Shown one piece after another: positions 1-5,269 of a stretch of DNA of 6,713 nucleotides. The notes under the pieces are model-generated. The model made no database searches. It had not been told where the DNA came from and was given only the letters and a program-made list of their open reading frames with translations. Positions within the stretch are counted from its first letter, which is position 1. Each line of letters begins with the position of its first letter. The DNA comes from Oscillospiraceae bacterium (GTDB taxonomy: Bacteria; Bacillota; Clostridia; Oscillospirales; Ruminococcaceae): positions 1 to 6,713 of the forward strand of contig JAGALG010000219.1 of assembly GCA_017848075.1 (NCBI GenBank), given 5' to 3'. The position numbers were made by a program, and so were the translations under genes.

Positions 1-4
1 CGGC

Positions 5-21
5 GTTTTGCTTCGCAAAAC
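5..21. repeat. Small hairpin at the left edge
   Basis: GTTTTGC (5-11) and GCAAAAC (15-21) form a 7-bp perfect stem with a 3-nt loop. There is no clear U-tract on either side and no reading frame of note across the first 40 bases. It may belong to a structure cut by the window edge. I cannot assign a function. Confidence 0.4.
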
Positions 22-41
22 CGGGATGGTTTTGTCCCTCT

Positions 42-97
42 TCCGCCACAAAACAAAAAACCGTCCTGCAAAGCAGAACGGTTTGTTTTGTGGCGGA
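42..97. repeat. Long palindrome with tRNA-tail outer arms, copy 1
   Basis: Bases 42-54 and 85-97 are a perfect 13-bp inverted repeat (TCCGCCACAAAAC against its complement). They enclose a second stem, 58-64 with 78-84, topped by CTGC/GCAG with an AAA loop and one C·A mismatch. On the minus strand the outer arm reads into TCCGCCA, the same bases that end the tRNA-Ser gene nearby. A second palindrome of the same design lies at 186-246 with a different core but similar outer arms. Confidence 0.7.
55..84 (-). terminator. Intrinsic terminator (minus strand)
   Basis: Read on the minus strand, AAACCGT (84-78) pairs with ACGGTTT (64-58), with an inner CTGC/GCAG stem. The run of A at 55-60 becomes a U-tract straight after the stem. 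It sits inside palindrome copy 1 and probably acts as a back-up terminator downstream of the tRNA gene, or ended a transcript whose gene is now lost. Confidence 0.65.
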
Positions 98-104
98 GAA
101 GGAG
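91..104 (-). repeat. 14-bp direct copy of the tRNA-Ser 3' end
   Basis: TGGCGGAGAAGGAG at 91-104 is identical to 236-249, the last bases of the tRNA-Ser gene including the encoded CCA and the 3' half of the acceptor stem. The copy lies 145 bp downstream of the real tRNA 3' end in the same orientation, and no T-arm or anticodon arm precedes it. Such copies can be the outer attachment site of an integrative element, or a leftover of tandem tRNA duplication. No integrase is visible, so which one cannot be decided. Confidence 0.6.
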
Positions 105-116
105 TCGAGGGCGTAT

Positions 117-144
117 AAAAAAACGCGAAATAGGAGCGTTTTTT
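117..144 (-). terminator. Weak A/T-flanked hairpin, possible terminator
   Basis: A-run plus ACGC (117-126) pairs with GCGT plus T-run (136-144) around a 9-nt loop. On the minus strand the stem is followed by a run of U from 117-123, so it can act as an intrinsic terminator. The mirror run of T at 139-144 would allow termination on the plus strand too. The GC part of the stem is only about 4 bp, so the call is tentative. Confidence 0.4.
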
Positions 145-185
145 AGCCCGAGTGTCCCGTCCGACGAATGCACAGCATGAGGAGG

Positions 186-246
186 CTTCTCCGCCAAACA
201 AAAAAAGACGACCACAGATGTGGTCGTCTTTCGTTTGGCGGAGAAG
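186..246. repeat. Long palindrome with tRNA-tail outer arms, copy 2
   Basis: Bases 186-199 and 233-246 form a perfect 14-bp inverted repeat around the tRNA terminator. The right arm is the 3' half of the tRNA-Ser acceptor stem, the discriminator, CCA and the next few bases. The left arm is its exact complement lying beyond the terminator. With the inner 12-bp terminator stem, almost all of the 61 bp is self-complementary. An RNA reading through the terminator could therefore pair with the tRNA 3' end. Confidence 0.75.
198..231 (-). terminator. Terminator of the tRNA-Ser gene
   Basis: AAAGACGACCAC (204-215) and GTGGTCGTCTTT (220-231) are perfectly complementary over 12 bp with a 4-nt loop. 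On the minus strand the stem is followed by seven U residues (complement of 200-206). It begins a few bases after the tRNA CCA end and is the obvious end of the tRNA transcript. Confidence 0.88.
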
Positions 247-326
247 GAGGGACTCGAACCCTCGCACCGGTTACCCAGCCTACACCCTTAGCAGGGGTGC
301 CTCGTCACCAACTTGAGTACTTCTCC
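236..326 (-). tRNA. tRNA-Ser, anticodon GCU
   Basis: The minus strand folds into a complete class II tRNA. The acceptor stem GGAGAAG (326-320) pairs with CTTCTCC (246-240), followed by discriminator G and an encoded CCA at 238-236. The D-arm is CTC/GAG. The anticodon stem CACCC/GGGTG holds the loop CTGCTAA, giving anticodon GCT, which reads serine AGC/AGU codons. A long variable region of about 19 nt fits tRNA-Ser. The T-arm GAGGG-TTCGAGT-CCCTC is perfect. It has its own promoter and terminator and so is expressed independently of the ATPase gene upstream of it. Confidence 0.96.
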
Positions 327-354
327 AAATTGATAAGCGGAATCAACAATAGAT

Positions 355-382
355 ATTATACCACGCTTTTTCAAAAAAGCAA
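355..382 (-). promoter_or_regulatory. Promoter of tRNA-Ser
   Basis: On the minus strand TATAAT (360-355) is preceded by TGG, an extended -10, and 16 bp further up by TTGCTT (382-377) as a -35. The tRNA 5' end lies 28 bp downstream of the -10. The spacer holds a small AT-rich inverted repeat (365-380). Confidence 0.7.
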
Positions 383-430
383 GACCTAAATCCCAAATTC
401 CGAAAAATATTTTCTCTCCCCTGCCCCAAA

Positions 431-464
431 CAAGAAAAGAGGCCCCCTTGACAGGGAGCCTCTT
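431..464 (-). terminator. Terminator of the P-type ATPase gene
   Basis: On the minus strand AAGAGGC (464-458) pairs with GCCTCTT (443-437). After one mismatch, the inner AGGG/CCCT-type stem closes a 4-nt loop. A U-rich tail (TTTTCTTG) follows. It lies 13 bp after the stop codon of the ATPase gene and separates it from the tRNA unit. Confidence 0.85.
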
Positions 465-476
465 GGGTTTATGCTC

Positions 477-3122
477 TTAGTCCTTTGCAACTTTGCGCTG
501 GATGAATTTCACGATCTCAACAACTGGGATTACCAGAATACCCATGCCCAGAGCGATCACATACTCGGTCAGACCGATTGGAGTGAAGCCGAATGCGTTT
601 GCCAGGAATGGAACTTCCAGTACAGCAGTGGTCAGTGCCAGAGAAATCAGCATGGACAGCCACAGAACCTTGTTGTGGGATTTCAGGCTGAATACGGATT
701 TGCGCTGGGAGCGTACGTTGAAGGAGTGGAAGATCTCACACATGCTCATGGTCAGGAAGGCCATGGTCATACCGTGGTCGGACACACCGTTCAGAACTGG
801 GAAGAAGGCGCCGTTTTCGAAGAAGTTACCGATCAGGTAAGAAGTGATGGTGATGATGGTAACCAGAACACCCTGGTATACAACATCCACGCCCAGACCG
901 CGAGCGAAGATACCTTCGTGAGAATCGCGTGGAGGACGCTCCATGGTGTCAGGCTCGCCTTTTTCCATACCCAGAGCCAGTGCTGGGAAGGTGTCGGTGA
1001 TCAGGTTGATGAACAGCAGATGAACGGGGTTCAGCAGAGTGAAGCCCATGAGGGAGGAGAAGAATACGCCCAGTACCTCGGACATGTTGGATGCCAGCAG
1101 GAACTGAATTGCTTTACGGATGTTGTCGTAAATGCGGCGGCCTTCGCCTACAGCAGAAACGATGGTAGCAAAGTTGTCGTCAGCCAGTACCATGTCTGCA
1201 ACATTCTTGGTTACGTCAGTACCGGTGATACCCATACCAACGCCGATGTCAGCGGATTTGATGGAAGGAGCGTCGTTTACACCGTCGCCGGTCATTGCGG
1301 TGATAGCAGCGTTTGCTTTCCATGCGTTAACGATACGGGTCTTGTGTTCCGGCTGAACACGAGCGTATACGGAGTATTTCTTCACAGCTTCGCAGATGTC
1401 GCTGTCAGCGATCTCATCCAGCTCTGCGCCGGTGATAGCCTGAGCTGCATTCTCGATGATGCCCAGCTCTTTTGCGATAGCAACAGCAGTATCCTTGTGG
1501 TCGCCGGTGATCATAACCGGACGGATACCAGCGGTACGGCATTCTTCGATTGCCATTTTTACTTCCGGACGAACTGGGTCGATCATACCGGTCAGACCGA
1601 TGAAGCACAGCTCCTGTTCCAGAGCTTCTGGGCTGTTATCGCTTGGTCTTTCGTTCCAGTCGCGTTTTGCAGCAGCCAGTACACGCAGGGCTTTGTCAGC
1701 CATTGCTTTGTTGGCAGCCATAATTTCGTCCAGTTTTGCCTGGGTCATTGGCTTCACTTCGCCATTGTCCAGGTAGCTGGTACAACGAGCCAGAACCACA
1801 TCCGGGCCACCTTTGGTGTACTGAATGAATTTGCCGCCCAGCTCGTGAACGGTGGACATCATTTTTCTGCCGGAGTCGAATGGAGCTTCGTCAACACGAG
1901 GCTGTTCTGCTTCCAGCTTCTGTTTTGGCAGTTCTACGCTGTAAGCGAAGTTTACCAGCGCTGCTTCGGTAGGCTCACCCTCTGCCTGATTGTTGTCGTT
2001 CAGGTAAGCGTCGGAGCACAGAGCCATAGCGGTAGCCAGCAGCTTGGTTTCACCGATGTGATCCACAACGGTCATTTTGTTCTGGGTCAGAGTACCGGTT
2101 TTATCGGAGCAGATAACCTGGGTGCAGCCCAGAGTTTCTACTGCGGTCATGCGGCGGATTACCGCATTGCGTTTGGACATGTTGGTTACGCCGATGGACA
2201 GAACCAGGGTAACAACGGTGGACAGACCTTCTGGAATTGCTGCAACAGCCAGGGAAACAGCTACCATGAAGGTATCCAGGATAACCGGCAGATGGAAGTC
2301 GCCGGTTTTGATCAGGTTGAAGGCGAAAATGAACACACAGATGCCCAGAACCAGTTTGCTCAGGATCAGGCTCAGCTCGTCCAGTTTGCGCTGCAAAGGA
2401 GTCTGCTCGTCTTCGGTAGCAGCCAGAACACCTGCGATTTTACCCATTTCGGTAACCATGCCGGTGCCGGTAACAACCATTTTACCACGGCCGTAAACAC
2501 AGGTGGAACCCATGTAGCACATGTTTTTGCGGTCGCCCAGAGGAACATCCTCCTGGCCGTTGCCCAGAGTCAGCATATCAACCAGCTTGTTAACAGGAAC
2601 GGATTCGCCGGTCAGGGCAGCTTCCTCGATCTTCAGGCTGGCACATTCGATGATACGACCGTCTGCAGGGACGGCGTCGCCGGCTTCCAGAACGACGATA
2701 TCGCCAGGAACCAGCTCGTCAGAGTGGACAGAGATCTGTTTGTTGTCACGGATTGCTTTACAGGTTGCAGCCGTCATGGTCTGCAGGGCTTCGATTGCGG
2801 CTTCTGCTTTGCTTTCCTGTACCACACCCAGAACCGCGTTCAAGAGAACAACGATCAGAATAATGAATACCTCAGCCAGGCTTTCACCGGCAATCAGGTT
2901 GGTCACAGCGGAAACGGCTGCTGCGATCATCAGGATGATCAGCATTGGGTCTTTCAGCTGATCCAGGAAACGCTGAAGGGTGGTTTTCTTTTCCGCATCC
3001 TTCAGTTTGTTTGGGCCGTACTGCTCCTGCCGTTTTTTGGCTTCAGCAGAGGTCAAGCCTTCGGCAGTAACATTCTGTTCCTGAAGAACTTCCTGCACAG
3101 ATTGGATGTACGCTTGCTTCAT
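477..3122 (-). CDS. P2-type cation-exporting ATPase, probable Mn2+/Ca2+ exporter
   Basis: An 881-residue P-type ATPase of the SERCA-like P2A group, close to the length usual for bacterial calcium ATPases. It should use ATP to expel a divalent cation across the cytoplasmic membrane. In order: actuator motif TGES (171-174), M4 motif PEGL (297-300), phosphorylation site DKTGT with Asp340, nucleotide-domain lysine in KGGP (437), TGDH (539-542) and hinge TGDGVNDAP (611-619). Cation ligands match SERCA: Asn679 and Glu682 in M5, Asn706, Thr709 and Asp710 in M6, and probably Glu796 in M8. About ten membrane segments are expected. The frame stays open 45 codons further up, but those codons run through the riboswitch. 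ATG at 3122, with AGGAG 10 nt before it, is the likely start; GTG at 3125 is a close alternative. The upstream yybP-ykoY-type riboswitch makes Mn2+ a likely physiological substrate. That is inference, and a Ca2+ role remains possible. Confidence 0.95.
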   Translation of the reverse strand: MKQAYIQSVQEVLQEQNVTAEGLTSAEAKKRQEQYGPNKLKDAEKKTTLQRFLDQLKDPMLIILMIAAAVSAVTNLIAGESLAEVFIILIVVLLNAVLGVVQESKAEAAIEALQTMTAATCKAIRDNKQISVHSDELVPGDIVVLEAGDAVPADGRIIECASLKIEEAALTGESVPVNKLVDMLTLGNGQEDVPLGDRKNMCYMGSTCVYGRGKMVVTGTGMVTEMGKIAGVLAATEDEQTPLQRKLDELSLILSKLVLGICVFIFAFNLIKTGDFHLPVILDTFMVAVSLAVAAIPEGLSTVVTLVLSIGVTNMSKRNAVIRRMTAVETLGCTQVICSDKTGTLTQNKMTVVDHIGETKLLATAMALCSDAYLNDNNQAEGEPTEAALVNFAYSVELPKQKLEAEQPRVDEAPFDSGRKMMSTVHELGGKFIQYTKGGPDVVLARCTSYLDNGEVKPMTQAKLDEIMAANKAMADKALRVLAAAKRDWNERPSDNSPEALEQELCFIGLTGMIDPVRPEVKMAIEECRTAGIRPVMITGDHKDTAVAIAKELGIIENAAQAITGAELDEIADSDICEAVKKYSVYARVQPEHKTRIVNAWKANAAITAMTGDGVNDAPSIKSADIGVGMGITGTDVTKNVADMVLADDNFATIVSAVGEGRRIYDNIRKAIQFLLASNMSEVLGVFFSSLMGFTLLNPVHLLFINLITDTFPALALGMEKGEPDTMERPPRDSHEGIFARGLGVDVVYQGVLVTIITITSYLIGNFFENGAFFPVLNGVSDHGMTMAFLTMSMCEIFHSFNVRSQRKSVFSLKSHNKVLWLSMLISLALTTAVLEVPFLANAFGFTPIGLTEYVIALGMGILVIPVVEIVKFIQRKVAKD

Positions 3123-3160
3123 CACATACAAACTCCTTTTTATAAACTTTTGAGGGTAGT

Positions 3161-3202
3161 AAAAAAGACCCATGGATGCACCTGTGGTTCGTCCATGAGT
3201 CT
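3161..3202 (-). terminator. Riboswitch expression platform: intrinsic terminator
   Basis: On the minus strand AGACTCATGGA (3202-3192) pairs with TCCATGGGTCT (3176-3166), 11 bp including one G·U, followed by six U residues (3166-3161). The left arm contains the GAGA loop bases and the CTCA strand that close the aptamer, so aptamer and terminator cannot form together. Ligand binding would therefore favour read-through into the ATPase gene, whose start is about 40 nt further on. Confidence 0.85.
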
Positions 3203-3284
3203 CATCCTTTACAAAGCATCCCGGGCTATGTTGCCGTACTGTCGGAATGGCTTTCACGCCGGGGCGTGGAATTACTCCCTCAAT
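3196..3284 (-). ncRNA. yybP-ykoY family (Mn2+) riboswitch aptamer
   Basis: On the minus strand the leader reads TTGAG-GGAGTAA, a hairpin CACGC/GCGTG (3265-3252), the segment AACATAGC, then GATGAGA-CTCA. P1 is TGAG (3282-3279) with CTCA (3199-3196). Just inside P1 lie GGAGTA and GAGA, the two conserved Mn2+-binding loop segments of the yybP-ykoY family. AACATAGC pairs with GCTTTGT to form the helix before the second loop, as in the family's typical fold. I matched this by eye to remembered family features, including the Lactococcus lactis yoaB example. It is not a covariance-model hit. Members of this family bind Mn2+ and control Mn2+ exporters, including P-type ATPases. Here it lies at the transcript's 5' end, directly before an overlapping terminator. 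Confidence 0.82.
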
Positions 3285-3291
3285 AAAATAT

Positions 3292-3297
3292 ATTATA
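3292..3297 (-). promoter_or_regulatory. -10 box of the ATPase/riboswitch promoter
   Basis: A perfect TATAAT (3297-3292 on the minus strand) would start transcription near 3284-3285, right at the 5' edge of the aptamer. No good -35 hexamer is seen 16-18 bp upstream (the bases there are about TAGCCT), so the promoter may be weak or need an activator. Confidence 0.65.
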
Positions 3298-3358
3298 CGC
3301 CAGAACAGAAGAAAAGGCTATACCACACTTGAGCCGATTTGTCCAAAAAACGGAAGCC

Positions 3359-3928
3359 TTAGTCGAGGGGGACGCTCTCTCTGGCTGCCCAGCTGAGGAT
3401 CAGCCGGTACTGCAGCAGATACAGCTGCCGCAGATTCTCCAGAAAGTCCTCCACCGGGGCGCAGTCCCGCTCCAGAAGCCAGCGCTCCAGAATACTCAGG
3501 ATGCTGTCCACCATAAAATCGCAGGTCATATCCGGCACCTGCTCCACCTGCAGGCGCAGCAGCTGTCCCACCGCGCTGCGGAAGTGGACAACAAAGGGAT
3601 TTTGCCCATTGCCCTTCAGCACCCGGCGGTAAAAGACCCGATTCTCATAGAAATAGGAACACAGCTCCTCCATGCTTTGCCAAAAGTCCTCCTGGTCTCT
3701 CGGCTCAAGCAGCTGCTGCAGCAGCTGAGCCCGCTGCTCCAGAACCTCGCTGTCGAAGATCCAGTTGGCCAAATCGTACTTGTCTCTGAAATGGTAGTAA
3801 AAGCTTTTGCGGTTCATGTGACAGCGCTCACACAGCACAGAAATGCTGATTTTTTCCAAGGGCTGCTCTTGAAGCTCCTCCTTGATCACCGTGGCCAAAG
3901 CCCACTTTGTCGTATTGGAATCTGCCAT
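3359..3928 (-). CDS. TetR/AcrR-family transcriptional regulator
   Basis: A 189-residue protein with an N-terminal helix-turn-helix at about residues 27-47. MNRKSFYYHFRDKYDL (38-53) is the typical TetR recognition helix and following helix, closest in style to the DhaS-like subgroup. The rest is an all-helical ligand-binding and dimerisation region with many Leu and aromatic residues and no enzyme motif. The inducer is unknown. The start ATG at 3928 has AAGGAG 13-8 bases before it. The gene has its own promoter and lies directly upstream of the ATPase promoter on the same strand, with no convincing terminator between, so some read-through into the riboswitch leader is possible. Family is clear; target genes are not. 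Confidence 0.9.
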   Translation of the reverse strand: MADSNTTKWALATVIKEELQEQPLEKISISVLCERCHMNRKSFYYHFRDKYDLANWIFDSEVLEQRAQLLQQLLEPRDQEDFWQSMEELCSYFYENRVFYRRVLKGNGQNPFVVHFRSAVGQLLRLQVEQVPDMTCDFMVDSILSILERWLLERDCAPVEDFLENLRQLYLLQYRLILSWAARESVPLD

Positions 3929-3976
3929 TGTCCTCTCTCCTTGCCTTTTTGAGCTGTCTCTGTCCTTGATTCTCTT

Positions 3977-4005
3977 ATTATAAAGGCTCGGCTTTGTTTT
4001 TTCAA
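3977..4005 (-). promoter_or_regulatory. Promoter of the TetR-type gene
   Basis: TTGAAA (4005-4000) and TATAAT (3982-3977) are separated by exactly 17 bp on the minus strand, a near-consensus vegetative promoter. The spacer holds AAAGCCGAGCCTTT (3994-3981), whose outer bases form an imperfect inverted repeat. This could be an autoregulatory operator, but its arms are only 4 bp, so that part is weak. Confidence 0.8.
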
Positions 4006-4098
4006 CGCACTCTTTTTGGGAGAAGGGGCGGCGAAATAAAAAAATACGACGCTTGTGTTCCTATTTATATAGAAAAGGCACGGGGAGTCAAGTTTCTG

Positions 4099-4520
4099 TC
4101 AAGGGGAAGGCACAACCCCCTACGGCCTCGCTGTCGCTACAGAACATTGTCGTAGGGCGTGTTCATTATAGAGCTCAGGCCACGCATGGCCTGAGCCGAT
4201 ACGGACAAAGACGATGGCGAAGAACAAACTGCACTTTTCCGCAAACAAGGCGAACGGTCGCCAGTGAACGGTGCCGCCCGTCTGTGATGGAGGTAACTAA
4301 AGGAGGGGTTCCGGGGAGGAACACCCCGGCGGCGCTTTGCCTCCTTTCTCCCCGGCGAGAAAGGAGGTGCCAACTGAAGAAACTGGCTTCTCGCAGAAGC
4401 AATTCTGCGCGGCAAGAGCGCTGCAGGCGTTATAGCCTGTATTCTACCCCTCAGTCCGGTTTGCGAAATGTTCCCTTCGGTCACTCGCAAACCACCTTCC
4501 CCCCAAGGGGAAGGCAGGGG
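4099..4520. repeat. Intergenic hairpin cluster, probable degenerate repeat element
   Basis: No convincing gene occupies 4006-4551. Perfect inverted repeats follow one another: 4118-4124/4151-4157 (7 bp), 4173-4182/4187-4196 (10 bp, CGCA loop), 4249-4253/4258-4262 (5 bp), 4311-4316/4324-4329 (6 bp), 4340-4350/4357-4367 (11 bp), 4392-4398/4403-4409 (7 bp, GCAA loop), 4458-4466/4485-4493 (9 bp) and 4495-4502/4507-4514 (8 bp). AAGGGGAAGGCA occurs at both ends (4101-4112 and 4505-4516), and GAACGGT occurs twice (4252, 4266). None is followed by a clear U-tract. The make-up suggests a non-autonomous palindromic repeat or its ruins, not a coding region. A folded non-coding RNA is possible but no promoter clearly serves it. 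Confidence 0.55.
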
Positions 4521-4551
4521 GAAGTCTCTGCACCCTCATATCCCCCCTTTC

Positions 4552-4580
4552 TTGACAAAATCCCCCTCTTGTCCTATAGT
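4552..4580 (+). promoter_or_regulatory. Promoter of the small membrane protein gene
   Basis: TTGACA (4552-4557) and TATAGT (4575-4580) are spaced by 17 bp, close to consensus. Transcription would begin near 4587, leaving a short leader of about 28 nt that carries the ribosome binding site. Confidence 0.85.
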
Positions 4581-4614
4581 AGACTTGTATATTTTGAGAA
4601 GGGAGGAAGCCCTT

Positions 4615-5040
4615 ATGATCTTCCTGTTAAAATTCCTTTTAGCCCTTGTTGGTCTTGTGGTGATCGGACTGGCCTTTCTGTGCTTTTTCAGCGAGCTGAC
4701 AGAAGCGCTGGGTCTGTTCGCCGGCCTGATCGGTGCCGCTTTTGTCTTTCTGGTGCTGCAGAATGACGGGGTCATGGCATTTTTGGGCATCACCAACGGC
4801 ATGGTGGACGACATTGCCTTTGGCGCCATGGTTGGCGGCGGCATCATCTGTCAGTTGGAGATGGAGAAGCTGGGTGCAGCCATGATCACTGCCGGCTGGG
4901 TAGCCGTTGGTCTGATCTTCATGCAGGTGATCCCCATCCCCTTTATTGCGGAGCTCGTCAGCATCGTTACCCTGCCCTTTACTGTGGCCTGTGTTCCGCT
5001 GCTGTTTGCGCTGCTGCTGATCATTTCCATTATGGGTTAA
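4615..5040 (+). CDS. Small multi-pass membrane protein of unknown function
   Basis: A 141-residue, strongly hydrophobic protein that I do not recognise. Likely membrane segments are at about residues 3-25, 30-49, 66-80 (less hydrophobic, with a GGG stretch), 88-108 and 111-140. The few charged residues cluster between them: SELTE (26-30), Asp51, VDD (64-66) and LEMEK (81-85). There is no cleavable signal peptide and no enzyme motif. The start ATG at 4615 is chosen because GGAGG (4602-4606) lies 8 bases before it and the promoter at 4552 lies just upstream. The open frame extends left to 4468 but only through promoter and repeat sequence. It is a single-gene unit closed by its own terminator. 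The near-consensus promoter suggests good expression. A transporter subunit, stress protein or envelope protein are all possible. Confidence 0.85.
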   Translation: MIFLLKFLLALVGLVVIGLAFLCFFSELTEALGLFAGLIGAAFVFLVLQNDGVMAFLGITNGMVDDIAFGAMVGGGIICQLEMEKLGAAMITAGWVAVGLIFMQVIPIPFIAELVSIVTLPFTVACVPLLFALLLIISIMG

Positions 5041-5047
5041 AGAAAAA

Positions 5048-5082
5048 GGCAAGTCTCTCCGGAGGCTTGCCCTTTCTTTTTT
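5048..5082 (+). terminator. Terminator of the small membrane protein gene
   Basis: GGCAAGTCTC (5048-5057) pairs with GAGGCTTGCC (5062-5071), 10 bp with one G·U and a TCCG loop, followed by a U-rich tail to 5082. The A-rich bases before the stem and the U-rich bases after it can extend the helix. It lies 8 bases after the stop codon. Confidence 0.92.
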
Positions 5083-5123
5083 ACAAAGAAATTACCGCTT
5101 TACAGAATCTTTACATTTCTCGG

Positions 5124-5214
5124 ATTCCACAAACTTCGTCAATATAGACATAAACTTCTCATTTTACTCGTACAATCCGCTCGGTTTCCACAGAGAAATT
5201 TCGTGTTTTCCACA
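5124..5214. repeat. Three TTCCACA direct repeats (DnaA-box-like)
   Basis: TTCCACA occurs at 5125-5131, 5186-5192 and 5208-5214, all in the same orientation; the last two are spaced by 22 bp, about two helical turns. The last reads TTTTCCACA, one base from the DnaA-box consensus TTATCCACA. They lie upstream of both candidate promoters for the phosphate transporter. They could bind a regulator, but chance in AT-rich DNA is not excluded. Confidence 0.35.
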
Positions 5215-5217
5215 ACT

Positions 5218-5245
5218 TTGACAAAAGTACGACAAGGCTTATGAA
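5218..5245 (+). promoter_or_regulatory. Possible upstream promoter for the phosphate transporter
   Basis: A perfect TTGACA (5218-5223) is followed 16 bp later by TATGAA (5240-5245), two mismatches from the -10 consensus. It would produce a transcript about 80 nt longer than the nearer promoter. The last TTCCACA box ends 4 bp before the -35. Confidence 0.4.
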
Positions 5246-5269
5246 ATTTACCCATTTTTCTCGTTTTCC

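Noticed and set aside
168..389. A 73-codon plus-strand frame over the tRNA
   Set aside because: It reads the complement of the tRNA-Ser gene and its promoter. Such antisense-tRNA frames are common false genes.
3123..3257. Extending the ATPase start 45 codons upstream
   Set aside because: Those codons would lie in the riboswitch aptamer and terminator. The AGGAG site close to 3122 marks the true start.
471..3332. A 953-codon open frame on the plus strand across the whole ATPase gene
   Set aside because: It is exactly antisense to a gene with all P-type ATPase motifs. The translated product is rich in His, Gln, Cys and Phe, has no known motif, and lacks a ribosome binding site. It reflects codon bias of the real gene.
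3314..3360. Terminator for the TetR-type gene (AAGGCT/AGCCTT with a U-rich tail on the minus strand)
   Set aside because: The stem is only 6 bp around a loop of about 35 nt, with little inner pairing. It is too weak to call.
4053..4766. Long frames through the hairpin cluster, plus strand 4053-4766 and minus strand 4137-4490
   Set aside because: They are Arg/Ser/Pro-rich translations of palindromic DNA, without ribosome binding sites, and one overlaps the promoter and the start of the real gene at 4615.
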